Below are positions 6,095-6,187 of a DNA stretch of 6,187 bases, piece after piece (the stretch's first letter is position 1; each line of letters begins with the position of its first letter). This stretch comes from JAIOHN01 sp038258185 (lineage in GTDB: Bacteria; Chloroflexota; Anaerolineae; Aggregatilineales; Phototrophicaceae). The notes below the pieces were generated by a model. That model did not search any database and had not been told where the DNA came from. It worked only from the letters and a program-made list of their open reading frames with translations. The position numbers and the translations under genes are program-made. The stretch covers positions 1 through 6,187 of the forward strand of contig JBBSQD010000337.1 in the NCBI GenBank assembly GCA_038258185.1, in the 5' to 3' direction.

Positions 6095-6187
6095 CCAGCA
6101 GCAACCACCACGGCGGATAAGAACGCTGGTTACCGCCCAACACCAGGAGAACGCGACCCCAGGTTTGGGGTATGGGGTATGGAAACG
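6088..6187 (+). pseudogene. Probable degraded or frameshifted continuation of the WD40 region
   Basis: From 6088 a different frame encodes WLASSNHHGG before TAA at 6118. This is what a WD40 blade should show right after VAFCPNG (compare the common FSPDGxWLASxSxDGT). A 7-base deletion between two TGG repeats would produce exactly this junction, since one linking codon is missing; a single indel is less tidy. Beyond 6118 no frame gives convincing blade sequence. The end holds a small hairpin CCCCA/TGGGG (6157-6161, 6166-6170) and a 7-base tandem GGGGTAT twice (6167-6180), so it may be non-coding or inserted DNA. Confidence 0.4.

Overview
The window looks like a piece of a Chloroflexota genome, most likely Anaerolineae or a relative. 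This is inferred from style, not from a marker gene. The clues are secreted proteins with Pro/Thr-rich linkers, a bacterial SH3 and CARDB-like domain combination, and a Ser/Thr kinase joined to an nSTAND1-type NTPase and WD40 repeats. All convincing genes lie on the + strand. There are no tRNA or rRNA genes, transposases or CRISPR arrays.

Region 1 (1-2703) holds two cell-surface or secreted proteins. The first is the 3' part of a modular protein: a WDTT-type beta module, an SH3b domain and a CARDB-like domain. It is followed by a good intrinsic-terminator-like hairpin. The second is complete, with a signal peptide, a copy of the same WDTT module, a Pro/Thr linker and a clan GH-A type glycoside hydrolase domain with two candidate catalytic glutamates. 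The shared module suggests duplication and a common extracellular site of action.

Region 2 (2704-3064) is a 361-base AT-rich spacer that is far from empty. It carries a 40-bp imperfect palindrome, a strong sigma70-like promoter with extended -10, a near-perfect Shine-Dalgarno followed by a 22-codon ORF, a long interrupted hairpin overlapping that ORF, and a strong intrinsic terminator. Together these predict an autonomous transcript of roughly 160 nt, either a small regulatory RNA or a tiny-protein mRNA with a controllable ribosome site. It is the least explained element of the window.

Region 3 (3065-6187) encodes a large signalling protein: a PknB-like kinase, nSTAND1 P-loop NTPase, coiled coil, single transmembrane helix and WD40 repeats. 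It is interrupted by an in-frame TGA at 4568-4570, after the NTPase core, with an ATG four bases after the stop codon in the same frame. A second stop at 6092 falls inside a WD40 blade. Just there, another frame continues with blade-like residues for ten codons. The gene is therefore a decaying pseudogene, a victim of sequence errors, or (for the first break) a split gene using reinitiation. The sequence alone does not decide between these.
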